Shown: positions 1 to 7,730 of the stretch, one piece after another
Layout of the letters: each line of letters starts with the position of its first letter
Position numbering within the stretch: the first letter of the stretch is position 1
Origin: RGIG4097 sp045613765
GTDB lineage: Bacteria; Bacillota; Clostridia; Christensenellales; CAG-917
Direction: 5' to 3'
Assembly: GCA_045613765.1 (NCBI GenBank)
Contig: JAZLBO010000006.1
Coordinates: 1 to 64,000 of the forward strand
DNA length: 64,000 bases
Translations under genes and position numbers: made by a program
Notes under the pieces: model-generated
Databases searched by the model: none
The model's input: only the letters and a program-made list of their open reading frames with translations
What the model was told of the DNA's origin: nothing

Positions 1-762
1 GTGGCTTGCGTCATTGTCGCACACTCTCTTGTGTTCGCCGTCGCCGTTGTCAATCCACTCACCCCAAGCGTGTCCAATGGGATCTGCATATTCTTGGTTG
101 CAAATTGTGCATTTTGCACCATTTTCACAATCTGCAGTGCCACCGTAACAATCTTCTGTTTGGGTTGTGATACAATTCTCACAATCTCGTTTGTGTGTGT
201 CATTGACATTGTCAATCCAATCGCCCCAAACGTGTCCTGTGGCGGGAACTATATCTCCCATATACATATTTTCACACTCGGTGCAACAGAAGATTGTATA
301 GCCTTCTTCTTCACAATCGGGATAAAACACTTCTGCTGCTATAAACTCACAATCTGCCGTGAACTCATATTCGCCACATTGACACAAACTAACGTGTGTA
401 TCATTGTCTTTGCGTGTCCATGTTGTAGGTTGATGTTCATTTGCAGGAGTTGTCTTTGTGGTTGTTGCGCCACAATCACAAGTTGCAGTCAAAACGCCTT
501 CGTTCAAGCAGGTTGCAGGAGTTGTGACAACATACTCTCCCCAAGTGTGAGTGTGGGGTGCAGGTGACTCTACTTCCAAATCGCCAGCACCACCTGTGCC
601 AACACTACCATTGTCCGTGATAGGATCACCGGGGATGTCTTCCTCAAAGTTGCAACACTTCAAGCATGCAAGAATAATTATAACCGTCAATGTAAGCAAA
701 ATTGACACGACCCAAGCGTGTCTGCTCCACCAACCTTTTTGTTCGTTTGTTTTTTTATTCAT
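1..762 (-). CDS. Cys-rich repeat surface protein, 3' end beyond window
   Basis: An open minus-strand frame of 254 codons runs off the left edge. The start ATG (762-760) has a strong GGAGG site six bases upstream. Residues 17-33 form one hydrophobic segment followed by a Cys cluster (LACLKCC), so it is a membrane anchor or an atypical lipoprotein signal. After a Gly/Asp-rich linker the protein has repeats with spaced Cys pairs and His-Trp-Gly boxes (HTWGEY, HVWGDW, HAWGEW), the same style as the lipoproteins near 2.4-5.0 and 18.7-24.2 kb. These repeats are common in surface proteins of gut Firmicutes and their function is unknown. Any C-terminal catalytic domain lies outside the window. Codons were translated by hand with no internal stop. 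The plus-strand reading of the same interval is a shadow. Confidence 0.8.
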   Translation of the reverse strand, partial: MNKKTNEQKGWWSRHAWVVSILLTLTVIIILACLKCCNFEEDIPGDPITDNGSVGTGGAGDLEVESPAPHTHTWGEYVVTTPATCLNEGVLTATCDCGATTTKTTPANEHQPTTWTRKDNDTHVSLCQCGEYEFTADCEFIAAEVFYPDCEEEGYTIFCCTECENMYMGDIVPATGHVWGDWIDNVNDTHKRDCENCITTQTEDCYGGTADCENGAKCTICNQEYADPIGHAWGEWIDNGDGEHKRVCDNDASH

Positions 763-1038
763 CTTGTCCTCCCAAAAGGAACGTTGTGCCCAATGTTTTC
801 AAAAGATGGCACGATTCCAAAATAGACAACATTCTCATTGCAAATTTCTTTTATAAATAAAAGTTTTACAAAATATATCACAAATTCAGCAAAAAAACAA
901 ACAAAATACAACCCACTTTGTCAACTTTTAATCAAAAATGTTGAAAAACCGTCAATCAAACCCCTATTCTAACCAAAATCAACCCATTGTTTTGCAAACA
1001 AAACAAAAAAAAACAATACCACCAAAAGTCAAAATAGA

Positions 1039-1067
1039 TTGACATTTGCCCGTCTATTTTGTAAAAT
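1039..1067 (+). promoter_or_regulatory. promoter of tRNA-Leu
   Basis: TTGACA (1039-1044), a 17-base spacer and TAAAAT (1062-1067) place the start point just upstream of the tRNA at 1078. The rest of 763-1038 is A/T-rich and shows no other feature. Confidence 0.75.
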
Positions 1068-1077
1068 ACAATGCGAC

Positions 1078-1165
1078 GCAGATGTGGCGGAATTGGCAGA
1101 CGCGCTAGATTCAGGTTCTAGTGAAAGCTTTTTTCATATGGGTTCAAGTCCCTTCATCTGCACCA
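1078..1165 (+). tRNA. tRNA-Leu (anticodon CAG)
   Basis: The acceptor arms GCAGATG (1078-1084) and CATCTGC (1155-1161) pair perfectly, followed by discriminator A and an encoded CCA. The anticodon arm is CTAGA-TTCAGGT-TCTAG, giving anticodon CAG, which reads CUG. The 88-base length and long variable arm fit a class II leucine tRNA. One T-stem pair is mismatched. The 3' part of this gene is duplicated 175 bp downstream. Confidence 0.93.
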
Positions 1166-1209
1166 AACAAAACACCGAATTGTTTTCGGTGTTTTTTTGT
1201 TGTTTGAAG
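1145..1209 (+). repeat. 65-bp direct repeat, copy 1 (tRNA-Leu 3' end plus terminator)
   Basis: Positions 1145-1209 are identical to 1320-1384 by direct reading. The repeat starts inside the T-loop of tRNA-Leu and includes the acceptor end, CCA and terminator. Site-specific integrases commonly use tRNA 3' ends, and integration leaves this kind of duplication. Confidence 0.9.
1170..1198 (+). terminator. rho-independent terminator of tRNA-Leu
   Basis: The hairpin arms ACACCGAA and TTCGGTGT are followed by seven T, directly after the tRNA CCA end. An identical copy lies at 1345-1373. Confidence 0.85.
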
Positions 1210-1319
1210 GGGCTTTGTGCTATCGCACCACACTTCGTGTGTGAACCCATATTCTATGGCTGGCGCTCACTCTTACAAACAAGTTTGTCCGTTCGCTATT
1301 ACGTTCACTTCGTTCTCTA

Positions 1320-1384
1320 CAAGTCCCTTCATCTGCACCAAACAAAACACCGAATTGTTTTCGGTGTTTTTTTGTTGTTTGAAG
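1320..1384 (+). repeat. 65-bp direct repeat, copy 2 (tRNA 3' fragment)
   Basis: This is the second copy of the tRNA-Leu 3' end and terminator, with no 5' tRNA half. The 110-bp spacer (1210-1319) holds no gene. It contains short inverted repeats such as CACACTTCGTGTG, and nothing resembling an integrase. It may be an attachment-site scar or a product of local slippage. Confidence 0.9.
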
Positions 1385-1412
1385 TTTTTAATAATGTAGT
1401 TTTTACAAAAAG

Positions 1413-1441
1413 AAAAGGCGAGATTTTCTCGCCTTTTTGTT
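1413..1441 (-). terminator. terminator of the Xre gene (29-bp sequence, copy 1)
   Basis: The hairpin GGCGAGA-TTT-TCTCGCC has A and T runs on either side and could work in both directions. The 29-bp sequence, including the loop, recurs exactly at 2381-2409, so the two copies bracket the Xre/SLOG pair. Confidence 0.75.
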
Positions 1442-1673
1442 ATTCTTCAAAATCATTGAAATAATCCCTGTCAAAAAACTCTGCCAAAGTTATTCCTGCG
1501 CCTTGACAAAATGCCTTGATGGTTGACACCTTTGAACACTTTGTTCTGCCTTTTATCAAATCATATATTGCAGAAGGAGATTTGCCACCATTTAATGCAG
1601 TTTCACATACGTTCATACCCTTTTCACTGCAAACTTCTTCTATTCTCTTTATTATTGCATCATTTAAGTTCAT
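1440..1673 (-). CDS. small Xre-family HTH regulator
   Basis: This 77-residue protein begins at ATG 1673-1671, which has AAGGGA upstream at suitable spacing. The longer frame to 1757 would run through operator sequences and has no such site. Residues about 18-60 look like a helix-turn-helix of the Xre/Cro type (SPSAIYDLIKGRTKCSKVST), ending in a typical tail (GITLAEFF). It is divergent from the SLOG gene at 1824. The intergenic region holds three inverted repeats built on TCGTGGA/TCCACGA, so it probably represses both genes. Target binding is inference. Confidence 0.85.
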   Translation of the reverse strand: MNLNDAIIKRIEEVCSEKGMNVCETALNGGKSPSAIYDLIKGRTKCSKVSTIKAFCQGAGITLAEFFDRDYFNDFEE

Positions 1674-1682
1674 AATTATCCC

Positions 1683-1812
1683 TTCGTGGACTTTCTTATC
1701 GTTGTTCCACGAAATTATTATATGAATCATTAAAATTATTTTCTCGTGGAGTTCCACGATATTGACTATTGCACAAAGTTTTTATATAATTATTTTGTGG
1801 AATTCCACGAAA
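1683..1812. promoter_or_regulatory. three TCGTGGA/TCCACGA operators around a divergent promoter
   Basis: Site 1 is a pair of half-sites (1683-1690 and 1706-1713). Site 2 is TCGTGGAGTTCCACGA (1744-1759). Site 3 contains the perfect palindrome GTGGAATTCCAC (1797-1808). A plus-strand promoter, TTGACT (1762-1767), 17 bases, TATAAT (1785-1790), sits exactly between sites 2 and 3, with site 3 over the expected start point. Bound repressor would block this promoter. A TATAAT on the minus strand near 1721-1726 may serve the Xre gene. Confidence 0.8.
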
Positions 1813-1823
1813 ATGAGGCGAGT

Positions 1824-2309
1824 ATGCAAGTTTGTTTTATCGGTCATAGAAAAATTACCCAAACAGATGACTTGATTTCTTTGTTAAAAGAAACCACACT
1901 GCAACTTATTAAAAAAGGTGCAAACACTTTCCTTTTTGGTAGTATGAGCGAATTTGATGATTTATCATGGAAAATTGTAACAGAATTAAAAAAAACTTAC
2001 CCACATATAAAACGAGTATATGTAAGGGCTGCTTTCAAAGACATAGATAAATCATATGAAGATTATCTGCTTAGTTCCTATGAAGAAACTTATTATCCAG
2101 AAAAACTCGTAAAAGCAGGCAAATATTCATACGTGGAAAGAAATTATGTAATGATAGACAAATCTGATTGTTGTGTATTTTATTATAACGAAAACCACCT
2201 GGCAACTGTCGAAAATGACAAAAATCATTTACGAAAAAGTGGCACTGCAATCGCATATAAATATGCCATTAAACGCCATAAAGAAATTTATAATTTGTTC
2301 ATTACTTAA
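1824..2309 (+). CDS. SLOG-family (DUF1273/YpsA-like) protein
   Basis: This 161-residue protein begins at ATG 1824, preceded by GAGG. The longer frame from 1746 would start inside an operator. The fold markers are an N-terminal beta strand with FIGHR, a GSMSEFD loop (residues about 44-50), a conserved YVERNY segment and a C-terminal KSGTAIAYKYA helix. SLOG proteins are Rossmann-like, nucleotide- or ligand-binding proteins, often found in phages and mobile or conflict systems. No enzymatic role can be assigned here. It is controlled by a near-consensus promoter flanked by operators and paired with the divergent Xre gene. Positions 2310-2380 are A/T-rich with no gene. Confidence 0.8.
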   Translation: MQVCFIGHRKITQTDDLISLLKETTLQLIKKGANTFLFGSMSEFDDLSWKIVTELKKTYPHIKRVYVRAAFKDIDKSYEDYLLSSYEETYYPEKLVKAGKYSYVERNYVMIDKSDCCVFYYNENHLATVENDKNHLRKSGTAIAYKYAIKRHKEIYNLFIT

Positions 2310-2380
2310 CCTATCAATTTCCCACTTATTTTGTTTTCGATTCTTTTCTATGCAAGCGTAATATTACATACAAAAAAAAT

Positions 2381-2409
2381 AAAAGGCGAGATTTTCTCGC
2401 CTTTTTGTT
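2381..2409. terminator. bidirectional terminator (29-bp sequence, copy 2)
   Basis: This is the same GGCGAGA-TTT-TCTCGCC hairpin with A/T runs, between the ends of the converging SLOG gene and the nucleotidase gene at 2417. Confidence 0.75.
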
Positions 2410-2416
2410 TGGGTTG

Positions 2417-5020
2417 TTAGGTTATAAGCACGCCGTCTTTGATTTCCACAGTTGTGCCGTTGTAGTACAAGATTGGCCCACAGACTATGATTGTATCTCC
2501 CACTTGTGGCTTGTTGCTCATTGAGCCGTATTTGTTGCCGTTGGAATCGTACAATCCATAGATCAAAAGTTGATTGCCATCTTCGTCTTCAATGTACATA
2601 TTGCCGTAGGTGGTGTTTGAGATGGACTTGATTGTGCCTTTTACATAGTAACTCTCTGTGGTTTGTCCACCTGAGCCAAGGGTTTTGCCTTTGGCAATAA
2701 TGTCGGGGATTGACGTGAGTGTGTATCCGGCGTCGCCACCTGTGTTCTCACCCGTATTGCCACCACTTGTGTCAAATCTGCCTGCCTTGATTTCTGCTGC
2801 AAGGAGATCTCTTGCATAGACACCTTCATCATAGTAATCAACGATTGTCAAATTATTGGCAGTATAGAGTGCCGAGTACATATCAACAATGACGTAATAG
2901 GTATTTGATGAACTGATATTATTCTTTACGCTTTCGCCATAGGTGCTGTATGCATTGTAGTAGTTGGTATTGCTTGTGTTGACAAATGCGCTACTGAGAT
3001 ACTTGCCCGAAATTGAGCACAACACGATTTGATTGTCAAAGGGGAATAGTGAAAGCACGTCCGAATAGGTCACCTGCCCTGCAGAAAGGTCATAGGGACT
3101 TCTTGTGCTAATATATCCACCACCCAACACGATATCATATTTATCTCCCCATCTTTCAAGCCCTGCCTTGAGATAGAGTTCTGCCATAATATTCTTCAAC
3201 GTGGTGCTTGATTGCTTGGTGGATACGTTGCCAATGACGGTGTATGCCATATCAATGACGTCTGCATATTTGTCTTCTATTGCCTCAGTTGCATCGTCTT
3301 CTGCATAGATTGAGTAAGTGCTATTTTGAACTACTTCTGCCTCATTGACTTTCTTGTTGCCATTGACGAAATTAAGAGAAATTTCCACGTGGGTTATGCC
3401 CTTGTTTTCCCCACCACCTTGCAAGTGATAGACGTTGTAATTATCGTAGAGAGTGTAACTTTGATGGGTATGTCCCTCAAAAACGACGTCCACGTAGCCG
3501 TTGGAGAGTGCAGTATCGTAATATGACGAAATGCTACTTGATGATACAGAACCGACAGATGAACTGCTACTTCCGTATCCATCATGCAATGAATAGACTA
3601 TGAGATCAACACCTTCTGCACGGAGTCTATTTGCCTCTGCTTTGATAAGTGCCGTAAGTTCACTGCCAACTTTGAACTCAACGTTGGACACCATATCTGA
3701 TGATATTGAACTATAGCAATCCCCGATTGCACCGATAATGCCAACCTGTATTCCGTCACATTCCACAACCACAGATGGCGTGCAGTAATCGGCAAGTTTG
3801 CCAGTGGTCTTATCGTAAATATTGATTGCAAGGAAAGGAAACTCTGCCACTGCAAGATTTTCTCTTATGGCATCTTCTCCCCAATCGTATTCGTGGTTGC
3901 CGAGAGTCATTGACACAAAGTTCAACTCGTTCATCCACTCTGTAAGGATAAGTCCGTTGGTAAGGTTGGATTCTGCTGCGCCTTGCCACATATCCCCTGA
4001 TGAGAAAATAATCACGTTGTCGTCATAGTTTTCTCTATCCTTCAAGTAGGTTGCAAGGTTGTCAACGCCGGGTTGAGAGTCCGTGTCGCAGAATTTGCCG
4101 TGCAAATCATTGACCACATAAAAGTCAAGGACAACGAGCACTGACTCAAAGCAAGTATCGCATTGGTCGTCATTATTGGTGTCGGTGTGAGTATGCTCGG
4201 ACTCTACGTAATCGGGATCATCTGCCCCACATCCAGTGCACTTTCCATTTGAATATTGATGGTCGAGTTTTGTGCCTGATGTTGTGCCACAAGTGTCACA
4301 GGTCTTGGGTGTTGTGCAGGTTGCACTGTTCCAAGAGTGACCGAGTGCTGTGCCTGTTGTTGTACCACAAGTGCCACAGGTCTTGGGGGTTGTGCAGGTT
4401 GCATTATTCCAAGAGTGACCAAGCGCAGTGCCTGTTGTTGTGCCACAAGTGCCACAGGTCTTGGGCAAGGTGCAGGTTGCGTTGCTCCAATTATGCCCTT
4501 TGGCACTGCCTTCAGTTGTTCCACAAGTGGAACAAACTTTGGGGGTTGTGCAAGTGGCTTCTGTCCAAGAGTGTGTATGCACAGGGGTATCTGGGGTGTC
4601 GCTTGGGATTGTTGCGCCACAATACTTGCAAGTATTGTTCACATAAGAGTGATTGTTTTCATCAGGTTGGAACGTGACGATAATCGTGTATTCACTTCCG
4701 TCCTTTGTGTAACTCCAGACGCTTTGTCCACCACTTGTGCAAGTGGGTGCAGTATGGGTATATTCAGGCACAAGACCTTCATCTACGTATATGGTTTTAT
4801 TGCAGTTTTCAGCAACACAAGTGCCTTCAAGAGCAAATACGCCATTGTTGTTGACAAGGGCATATTGATAAGTGTGAGCGTGGGTATCCTGCTCGGTGGG
4901 ATTTGTGCCATCGGGGATTTGTGGACCGATATTTGCCCAATCAATATTGCACGAACAAAGAAACAGTGCTGACAGAGTCAACACAATCACCAATATCAAA
5001 ACTGCAGAAAACTTTTTCAT
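2417..5020 (-). CDS. lipoprotein 5'-nucleotidase/metallophosphatase with Cys repeats
   Basis: The 867-residue protein has a lipoprotein signal (LCSC, lipid Cys24). Residues about 50-270 are Cys-rich and include four tandem 26-residue units (150-253) carrying C-x5-C-x2-C patterns. From about 297 there is a UshA/5'-nucleotidase metallophosphatase domain with NDLHG (304-308), GDMWQG, GNHEYDWG and EGHTHQ, which supply the two-metal ligands, followed by the C-terminal substrate domain. The last ~100 residues (YYVKGTIKSI, YIEDEDGNQLLIYG) look like an OB-fold. It probably hydrolyses extracellular nucleotides or similar phosphoesters at the cell surface. The start has GGGAGA upstream. The function of the Cys repeats is unknown. 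Confidence 0.9.
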   Translation of the reverse strand: MKKFSAVLILVIVLTLSALFLCSCNIDWANIGPQIPDGTNPTEQDTHAHTYQYALVNNNGVFALEGTCVAENCNKTIYVDEGLVPEYTHTAPTCTSGGQSVWSYTKDGSEYTIIVTFQPDENNHSYVNNTCKYCGATIPSDTPDTPVHTHSWTEATCTTPKVCSTCGTTEGSAKGHNWSNATCTLPKTCGTCGTTTGTALGHSWNNATCTTPKTCGTCGTTTGTALGHSWNSATCTTPKTCDTCGTTSGTKLDHQYSNGKCTGCGADDPDYVESEHTHTDTNNDDQCDTCFESVLVVLDFYVVNDLHGKFCDTDSQPGVDNLATYLKDRENYDDNVIIFSSGDMWQGAAESNLTNGLILTEWMNELNFVSMTLGNHEYDWGEDAIRENLAVAEFPFLAINIYDKTTGKLADYCTPSVVVECDGIQVGIIGAIGDCYSSISSDMVSNVEFKVGSELTALIKAEANRLRAEGVDLIVYSLHDGYGSSSSSVGSVSSSSISSYYDTALSNGYVDVVFEGHTHQSYTLYDNYNVYHLQGGGENKGITHVEISLNFVNGNKKVNEAEVVQNSTYSIYAEDDATEAIEDKYADVIDMAYTVIGNVSTKQSSTTLKNIMAELYLKAGLERWGDKYDIVLGGGYISTRSPYDLSAGQVTYSDVLSLFPFDNQIVLCSISGKYLSSAFVNTSNTNYYNAYSTYGESVKNNISSSNTYYVIVDMYSALYTANNLTIVDYYDEGVYARDLLAAEIKAGRFDTSGGNTGENTGGDAGYTLTSIPDIIAKGKTLGSGGQTTESYYVKGTIKSISNTTYGNMYIEDEDGNQLLIYGLYDSNGNKYGSMSNKPQVGDTIIVCGPILYYNGTTVEIKDGVLIT
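4262..4573 (-). repeat. four tandem 78-bp coding repeats
   Basis: Four in-frame units of 26 codons encode units such as HSWNNATCTTPKTCGTCG inside the nucleotidase gene. The middle units are nearly identical, which suggests recent expansion and possible copy-number variation. It is a protein repeat, not a CRISPR array. Confidence 0.85.
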
Positions 5021-5138
5021 TTATTCTCCCTTTTATGCCACACTCCACTGAAAAGTCTCAGTGAAAGCCCGATTCAGTTGTTTATTTCAACACTATTATA
5101 TCATGAAATAATAAAAATACAAGTGATTTTACATAAAC

Positions 5139-5166
5139 AAAAAGTGGACTTAATGTCCACTTTTTT
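5139..5166 (-). terminator. terminator of the glucuronate operon
   Basis: The stem GTGGAC/GTCCAC (5144-5160) is flanked by A and T runs, 24 bp beyond the kdgK stop. Positions 5021-5138 also contain an inverted repeat CACTGA...TCAGTG upstream of the nucleotidase gene. Confidence 0.75.
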
Positions 5167-5189
5167 GCTTGTTTAAGTGCCTATTTGGA

Positions 5190-6212
5190 TTATCTTTGCA
5201 CTCTGCCACTGCCGTCGCCACCTGCGAGTTTTTCAACTTCGCTGACGCTGACACGGTTGTAGTCCCCTTCAACTGAGTGTTTGAGTGCAGATGCTGCCAC
5301 TGCAAATTCAATGGCTTGTTGTGTGTCTTTGCCGTTCAAGAGAGCGTAGATAAGACCACCACCAAAACTGTCGCCACCACCAACACGGTCAACAATGTGA
5401 AGATGATATGACTTTGAGAAACAATAGTTATCGCCATCATAGAGCATGCCTGCCCAATCATTGTCGTTGGCAGAGATTGATGAACGAAGTGTGATTGCAA
5501 CTTTTTCAAAGCCGAACTTGTCTGCAAGTTGTTTTGCCACTGATTTGTAGCCTTCGTGATTGAGTTTGCCACCGTAGATGTCTGTATTTTCTGCTTCGAT
5601 ACCAAAGACGTCCTTTGCATCTTCTTCGTTTGAGATGCACACGTCAATGTACTGACAGAGTTTTGTCATTGCTTCTCTTGCTTCTGCTCTTGTCCAAAGT
5701 TTGCCACGATAGTTAAGGTCGCAAGAAATCTTGACACCTTTTGCCTTTGCCACTTTGCAAGCCTCAAGGCAGATGTCAACCATATTGCCACCGAGTGCAG
5801 GGGTTATGCCTGTAAAGTGGAACCAGTCTGCGCCTTCAAAAATGCTATCCCAATCAAAGTCTTCGGGCTTTGCTTCTGCGATTGCAGAGTGTGCTCTATC
5901 GTAGATACACACAGAGCCTCTTTGTGATGCGCCTTTTTCAAGGAAGTAGATGCCTACTCTATCGCCACCACGGACAACCTTTGATGTGTCAACACCAAAA
6001 TATCTAAGAGAATCCACTGCTGCTTGACCGATTGCGTGCTTGGGAAGTTTTGTCACATAGACACTGTCAAGGCCGTAGTTGGCAAGGGATACTGCCACGT
6101 TGGCTTCTCCGCCGCCAAACGTTGCTTGCATTTGATCGTTTTGGAAAAATCTATAATATCCGTTGGGTGCAAGACGAAGCATAAGTTCGCCAAATGTTAC
6201 AACTCTTTTCAT
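5190..6212 (-). CDS. kdgK: 2-keto-3-deoxygluconate kinase
   Basis: This 340-residue PfkB-family sugar kinase has the N-terminal GGGEANVAVSLANYG motif and the C-terminal anion-hole/catalytic signature GGGDSFGGG, where the Asp is the likely catalytic base. It phosphorylates 2-keto-3-deoxygluconate to KDPG. The ATG overlaps the eda stop by one base (TAATG), so translation is probably coupled. Substrate assignment rests on the location, last in an operon with eda, uxuA, uxuB and uxaC. PfkB sequence alone does not settle sugar specificity. Confidence 0.92.
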   Translation of the reverse strand: MKRVVTFGELMLRLAPNGYYRFFQNDQMQATFGGGEANVAVSLANYGLDSVYVTKLPKHAIGQAAVDSLRYFGVDTSKVVRGGDRVGIYFLEKGASQRGSVCIYDRAHSAIAEAKPEDFDWDSIFEGADWFHFTGITPALGGNMVDICLEACKVAKAKGVKISCDLNYRGKLWTRAEAREAMTKLCQYIDVCISNEEDAKDVFGIEAENTDIYGGKLNHEGYKSVAKQLADKFGFEKVAITLRSSISANDNDWAGMLYDGDNYCFSKSYHLHIVDRVGGGDSFGGGLIYALLNGKDTQQAIEFAVAASALKHSVEGDYNRVSVSEVEKLAGGDGSGRVQR

Positions 6213-6769
6213 TATTTTTCTGCCTCCATTTTTTCAAGTGCCTCTTTGACAAAGAAACTGCCACCAATGGCTGCGATCTTGTCAAATGCCAAAAACTCGT
6301 CAATATTGCTTCTGTCCACTCCACCTGTGGGGATAAACTTCACTTGGGGGAAAGGTGCAGAGAGTGCTTTCAATGCCTTAAGTCCACCATAGATGTTTGC
6401 AGGAAAGAATTTGACTGTTGTGATGCCGTATTCAAGGGCTGTCATAATTTCTGTGGGGGTTACACAACCAGGATAGTATGGCACGCCACGTTCAACGCAA
6501 ATCTTTGCCACTGCGTGAGAAAATCCGGGAGATACGATAAAGGTTGCGCCTGCTTCAAGTGCTTGAAGGCATTGCTCGCCATTGATGACTGTGCCTGCGC
6601 CAATTTCCATATCGGGATAGTTTTTCACTGCATATTCAATGGCTTCTCTTGCACAGGCTGTACGGAAAGTGATTTCTGCACAGTTGATGCCGTTGTTTTT
6701 CAATGCTGTAAGAATTTTGTCTGTTTCACCAAGTTCTTTGATGACTACAACAGGGATAAATCTTTCCAT
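6212..6769 (-). CDS. eda: KDPG/KHG aldolase
   Basis: This 185-residue class I aldolase cleaves 2-keto-3-deoxy-6-phosphogluconate to pyruvate and glyceraldehyde-3-phosphate. Visible active-site residues are E32 and R36 in AEITFRT and the Schiff-base Lys120 in TTVKFFPAN, with GGV for phosphate binding near the C-terminus. The length is a little below the usual ~205. The start has GGAG six bases upstream. It is 12 bp downstream of uxuB and overlaps kdgK, giving a compact operon. Confidence 0.94.
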   Translation of the reverse strand: MERFIPVVVIKELGETDKILTALKNNGINCAEITFRTACAREAIEYAVKNYPDMEIGAGTVINGEQCLQALEAGATFIVSPGFSHAVAKICVERGVPYYPGCVTPTEIMTALEYGITTVKFFPANIYGGLKALKALSAPFPQVKFIPTGGVDRSNIDEFLAFDKIAAIGGSFFVKEALEKMEAEK

Positions 6770-6781
6770 TATGCTCTCCTT

Positions 6782-7627
6782 TTACACACCTGAGTATGAT
6801 GCAAAGCCACAGTCGATGGGAAGGACGACACCTGTGATTGCTGATGCAGACTTGTCATCACAAAGGAAGAGTGTGCCACCAAGAAGTTCGCTTGCGTCAA
6901 CAAAACGTCCCATAGGTGTGCCTTTCAAGATCTTTTCGCTACGTGCTGTGGGTGTGCCATCTTCGTTGTAGAGAAGTTTGTAATTTTGTGCTGACACCAA
7001 AAATCCGGGTGCGATTGCATTGCAACGGATGCCTGTGCCTGCAAAGTGTGTTGCAAGCCATTGTGTAAAGTTGGAGATGCCTGCCTTTGCTGCTGAATAT
7101 GCAGGAATTTTGGTGAGAGGTGTGTATGCGTTCATTGATGAAACGTTGAGGATACAACCACTCTTCTTTTCAACCATATCTTTTGCAAATGCTTGTGTGG
7201 GAAGAAGTGTGCCTTGGAAGTTGAGTTTGAAGACGAAATCTACACCGTCTGCTGAAAGGTCAAAGAAAGACTTTCCACCTTCTTTTGCTTCGTGTTGATA
7301 TTCGTTGTCTGTGGTTGCTCTGGGGTTGTTGCCACCTGCACCGTTGACAAGGATATCGCAAGCACCAAGGTCACGAAGGACTGCTTGATGCACTTCTTCA
7401 AGAGAAACGGGATCAAGGACGTTTGCCTTGTAACCTTCACAGACAAAGCCTTCTGCCTTCAATTCTTCTGCAAGTGCCTTGACTGCATCTTCATTAAGGT
7501 CAAGGGCTGCAACCTTTGCGCCTGATTGAGCAAATGCTCTTGCCATTGCGCCACAGATAAGTCCACCTGCACCTGTGACAACCACTACTTTTCCACTGAA
7601 ATCTACGTTGATGGGAAGTTGTATCAT
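6782..7627 (-). CDS. uxuB: SDR-type fructuronate reductase (mannonate oxidoreductase)
   Basis: This 281-residue short-chain dehydrogenase has the Rossmann loop TGAGGLICGAMA (about 19-30), an NGAGGNNP motif, catalytic Ser in NVSSMNAYTP and YSAAK (Tyr-x3-Lys). The internal segment with ATTDNEYQ matches the SDR family found in Firmicutes glucuronate operons (Bacillus YjmF/UxuB type) rather than the long-chain E. coli enzyme. It reduces fructuronate to mannonate with NAD(P)H. Position between uxuA and eda supports the role. The 103-bp gap to uxuA (7628-7730) is strongly T-rich on the plus strand. Confidence 0.88.
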   Translation of the reverse strand: MIQLPINVDFSGKVVVVTGAGGLICGAMARAFAQSGAKVAALDLNEDAVKALAEELKAEGFVCEGYKANVLDPVSLEEVHQAVLRDLGACDILVNGAGGNNPRATTDNEYQHEAKEGGKSFFDLSADGVDFVFKLNFQGTLLPTQAFAKDMVEKKSGCILNVSSMNAYTPLTKIPAYSAAKAGISNFTQWLATHFAGTGIRCNAIAPGFLVSAQNYKLLYNEDGTPTARSEKILKGTPMGRFVDASELLGGTLFLCDDKSASAITGVVLPIDCGFASYSGV

Positions 7628-7730
7628 TTATATGTTCTCCTTATCATTAAATCAATATAACATTTTAATTTGTTTTGATAAATTTGTTTGTGTTTTTGAA
7701 TATTTTGTTTGTTTTGAGTGTTCTAACCGA

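Noticed and set aside
1..567. 188-residue plus-strand frame at the left edge
   Set aside because: The minus strand is open through the whole interval, starts behind GGAGG at 762 and encodes a membrane-anchored repeat protein like its neighbours.
1039..1464. 141-residue frame over the tRNA
   Set aside because: It reads through tRNA-Leu, both terminators and the duplicated segment; no ribosome site.
4337..4972. 211-residue Cys-rich plus-strand frame
   Set aside because: It is the antisense shadow of the Cys-repeat part of the nucleotidase lipoprotein; codon pattern, signal peptide and ribosome site all favour the minus-strand gene.
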